Both the position numbers and the translations under genes were made by a program. The notes beneath the pieces were generated by a model. That model had not been told where the DNA came from. It was given only the letters and a program-made list of their open reading frames with translations, and ran no database searches. A stretch of DNA of 64,000 bases, taken from NCBI RefSeq assembly GCF_963378085.1, contig NZ_OY726395.1, forward strand, positions 3,286,001 through 3,350,000. Direction: 5' to 3'. Within the stretch, counting starts at the first letter, position 1. The number at the start of each line of letters is the position of its first letter. Shown here piece by piece: positions 62,467-64,000 of this stretch. Origin of the DNA: Mycolicibacterium sp. MU0050 (GTDB lineage: Bacteria; Actinomycetota; Actinomycetes; Mycobacteriales; Mycobacteriaceae).

Positions 62467-63882
62467 GTGAAACTTCGACACGACCCGCGCACGGCGGTGT
62501 TGATCGCGCTGATCCTCACGATGGCCCTGGTGGCCATGGACACCACCATCCTGGCGACCGCCGTCCCGCAGGTGGTCGGCGACCTCGGCGGCTTCGACCA
62601 GGTCGGCTGGGTGTTCTCGATCTACCTGCTGGCGCAGACCGTGACCATCCCGATCTACGGCAAACTCACCGACCTGTACGGGCGCAAGCCGATCCTGGTG
62701 ATCGGGGTCGCCGTGTTCCTGCTCGGCTCGGCGCTGTCCGCGGGCGCCTGGAACATGGTGTCCTTGATCGCATTTCGCGCGGTCCAGGGCATCGGCGCGG
62801 GCGCGATCGGCAGCACGGTGCAAACCGTCGCCGGCGACCTCTACACGGTGGCCGAACGCGGCCGGATCCAGGGCTATCTGGCCAGCGTGTGGGGCATCTC
62901 GGCGGTGATCGCGCCGGCGCTGGGCGGCCTGTTCGCCCAGTACCTGTCGTGGCGCTGGATCTTCCTGGTGAACATCCCCATCGGGGTGTTCGCGCTGTAT
63001 CTGATCCTGCGCGACCTGCACGACGACGTCGAACGCCGGCCGCACCGCATCGACTACCTGGGCTCCATGCTGGTCCTGATTGCCGCGGGGGCGCTGATCC
63101 TGGGGCTGCTCCAAGGCGGCACCACCTGGTCCTGGGGCTCGCCGGCCAGCATCGCCGTGTTCACCGTCGCGGTGGTCGCCGGTGTCGCCCTGCTCTTCGC
63201 CGAACGTCGCGCAGCCGAACCGATTCTCCCGTCGTGGCTGTGGCGCCGACGGCACACCGCGGCGTCGATGGCGGCCACCGCCACCGCCGGGATGATGGTC
63301 ATCGGCCTGTCGGTGTACCTGCCCAACTGGGGGCAGGTGGTGCTGGGTTTGTCCCCGGTGGCGGCGGGGTTCGTGCTGGCCGCGATGAGCATCACCTGGC
63401 CCCTGGCCTCCGGCATCTCCGCCCGGATCTACCTGCGGATCGGTTTCCGCAACACCGCGCTGCTCGGCGGGGTCACCGCCGTGGCCGCCGCGGCCGGGTT
63501 CACGCTGCTGGGCCCCGACGCGCCGGTGTGGCAGCCGGTGGCCTGCACCGCCGTGATGGGTGCGGGCATGGGGTGGTTGTTCTCGCCGCTGATCGTCGGG
63601 CTGCAGAACACCGTCGGCTGGGGACAGCGCGGCACCATCACCGGCGGGCTGATGTTCTCCCGGTTCTTGGGGCAGAGCCTGGGCGCCGCCGGTTTCGGCG
63701 CCGTCGCCAACACCGTGCTGCGCCACCAGCACGACCAACCCGACGCCGTGGCCATGCACGCCGCCACCCACGCCGTCTTCGTCGGCTTGCTGGTCGCCGG
63801 CGCGGTCAGCGTGCTGCTGCTGTTGTTCGTGCCGCGGCGGTTTCCCGTCCACACCCCGACCCCCGACGAACCCGCGACCTAG
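62467..63882 (+). CDS. MFS transporter, DHA2/EmrB type (14 TM)
   Basis: 471 residues from the GTG at 62467. About 14 hydrophobic spans; [20 protein letters not shown] is the DHA2-type start, [15 protein letters not shown] is the loop motif, and [18 protein letters not shown] follows. Such transporters export drugs or lipids with proton antiport. The start is chosen because the helix begins immediately after; the frame stays open 183 bp upstream but overlaps pgm. It diverges from pgm. Confidence 0.9.
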   Translation: MKLRHDPRTAVLIALILTMALVAMDTTILATAVPQVVGDLGGFDQVGWVFSIYLLAQTVTIPIYGKLTDLYGRKPILVIGVAVFLLGSALSAGAWNMVSLIAFRAVQGIGAGAIGSTVQTVAGDLYTVAERGRIQGYLASVWGISAVIAPALGGLFAQYLSWRWIFLVNIPIGVFALYLILRDLHDDVERRPHRIDYLGSMLVLIAAGALILGLLQGGTTWSWGSPASIAVFTVAVVAGVALLFAERRAAEPILPSWLWRRRHTAASMAATATAGMMVIGLSVYLPNWGQVVLGLSPVAAGFVLAAMSITWPLASGISARIYLRIGFRNTALLGGVTAVAAAAGFTLLGPDAPVWQPVACTAVMGAGMGWLFSPLIVGLQNTVGWGQRGTITGGLMFSRFLGQSLGAAGFGAVANTVLRHQHDQPDAVAMHAATHAVFVGLLVAGAVSVLLLLFVPRRFPVHTPTPDEPAT

Positions 63883-63913
63883 CTGCGCCCCCGGGTACTC
63901 CTAGGCTCGATCC

Positions 63914-64000
63914 ATGGCAGCGGGCAGCTGGTGGTCGCGACGGGGCTCGCAGCTGTCGGCCCGGTTCGACGCGATCCCGATGGCCCTGCTGCGGTTCAGC
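63914..64000 (+). CDS. Start of a gene cut by the right window edge
   Basis: An ATG at 63914 opens a frame that runs to the end: MAAGSWWSRRGSQLSARFDA and onward. The 29 visible residues are basic at first and show no family feature. Nothing more can be said. Confidence 0.45.
   Translation, partial: MAAGSWWSRRGSQLSARFDAIPMALLRFS

Overview
The window is high-GC actinobacterial DNA, most likely from a Mycobacterium or Mycolicibacterium. The pointers are: a LigB-type DNA ligase next to CstA, as in M. tuberculosis; a DesA3-type desaturase next to its ferredoxin-reductase partner; several FadE-type acyl-CoA dehydrogenases and a KshA-like oxygenase; frequent GTG starts; and TGA/ATG start-stop overlaps. 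All family assignments come from reading motifs in the translated sequence. No database search was run.

Region 1 (1-21.4 kb) is a chemolithoautotrophy island. The minus-strand operon cbbL-cbbS-cbbX-cbbR encodes form I RuBisCO, its activase and a LysR regulator. Opposite it lies a class I fructose-bisphosphate aldolase, then a histidine kinase/LuxR response regulator pair, then rpe, transketolase and phosphoribulokinase. These run into hypA and hypB. After a short regulatory region come the structural genes of a group 1h (actinobacterial high-affinity) [NiFe]-hydrogenase, hhyS and hhyL. Behind them is a tight accessory train: a NifU/Rieske-like protein, a DUF5947-like protein, a DUF6084-like protein, a 445-aa unknown, a 39-aa membrane peptide, a maturation protease and hypC. 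A perfect CRP-type half-site pair sits upstream of hhyS. Together the genes can couple H2 oxidation to CO2 fixation. hypD, hypE, hypF and a bisphosphatase are not in the window. A DUF1641-like gene is cut by the left edge and an AraC regulator lies next to it.

Region 2 (21.4-45.3 kb) is mainly mycobacterial lipid, steroid and housekeeping metabolism: a methyltransferase, SDR enzymes, an epimerase-like protein, a tandem-fused GntR regulator, a fused double acyl-CoA dehydrogenase, LigB, CstA plus its small partner, a DEAD-box helicase, a ROK regulator, an acyl-CoA dehydrogenase pair, a DapB-like dehydrogenase, a KshA-like Rieske oxygenase, a TetR regulator, a START-like protein and a DUF899 protein. 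A 45-aa Cys-rich gene with a very good ribosome binding site lies in a gap at 22.3 kb.

Region 3 (45.4-53.8 kb) is rich in small secreted proteins: two tandem PASTA-like proteins, an Excalibur protein beside a secreted thermonuclease-like protein, a Pro-rich protein and an 803-aa secreted protein. It also holds a DyP-type peroxidase between two unknown genes, and the remnant of a monooxygenase that has lost its middle.

Region 4 (54-64 kb) has the desaturase/reductase pair, a Fic protein whose start is preceded by a perfect palindrome, a complete IS1249-like insertion sequence with 25-bp terminal repeats and an 8-bp target duplication, tRNA-Ala(GGC) with a terminator, two MFS transporters, phosphoglucomutase, and a gene cut by the right edge.
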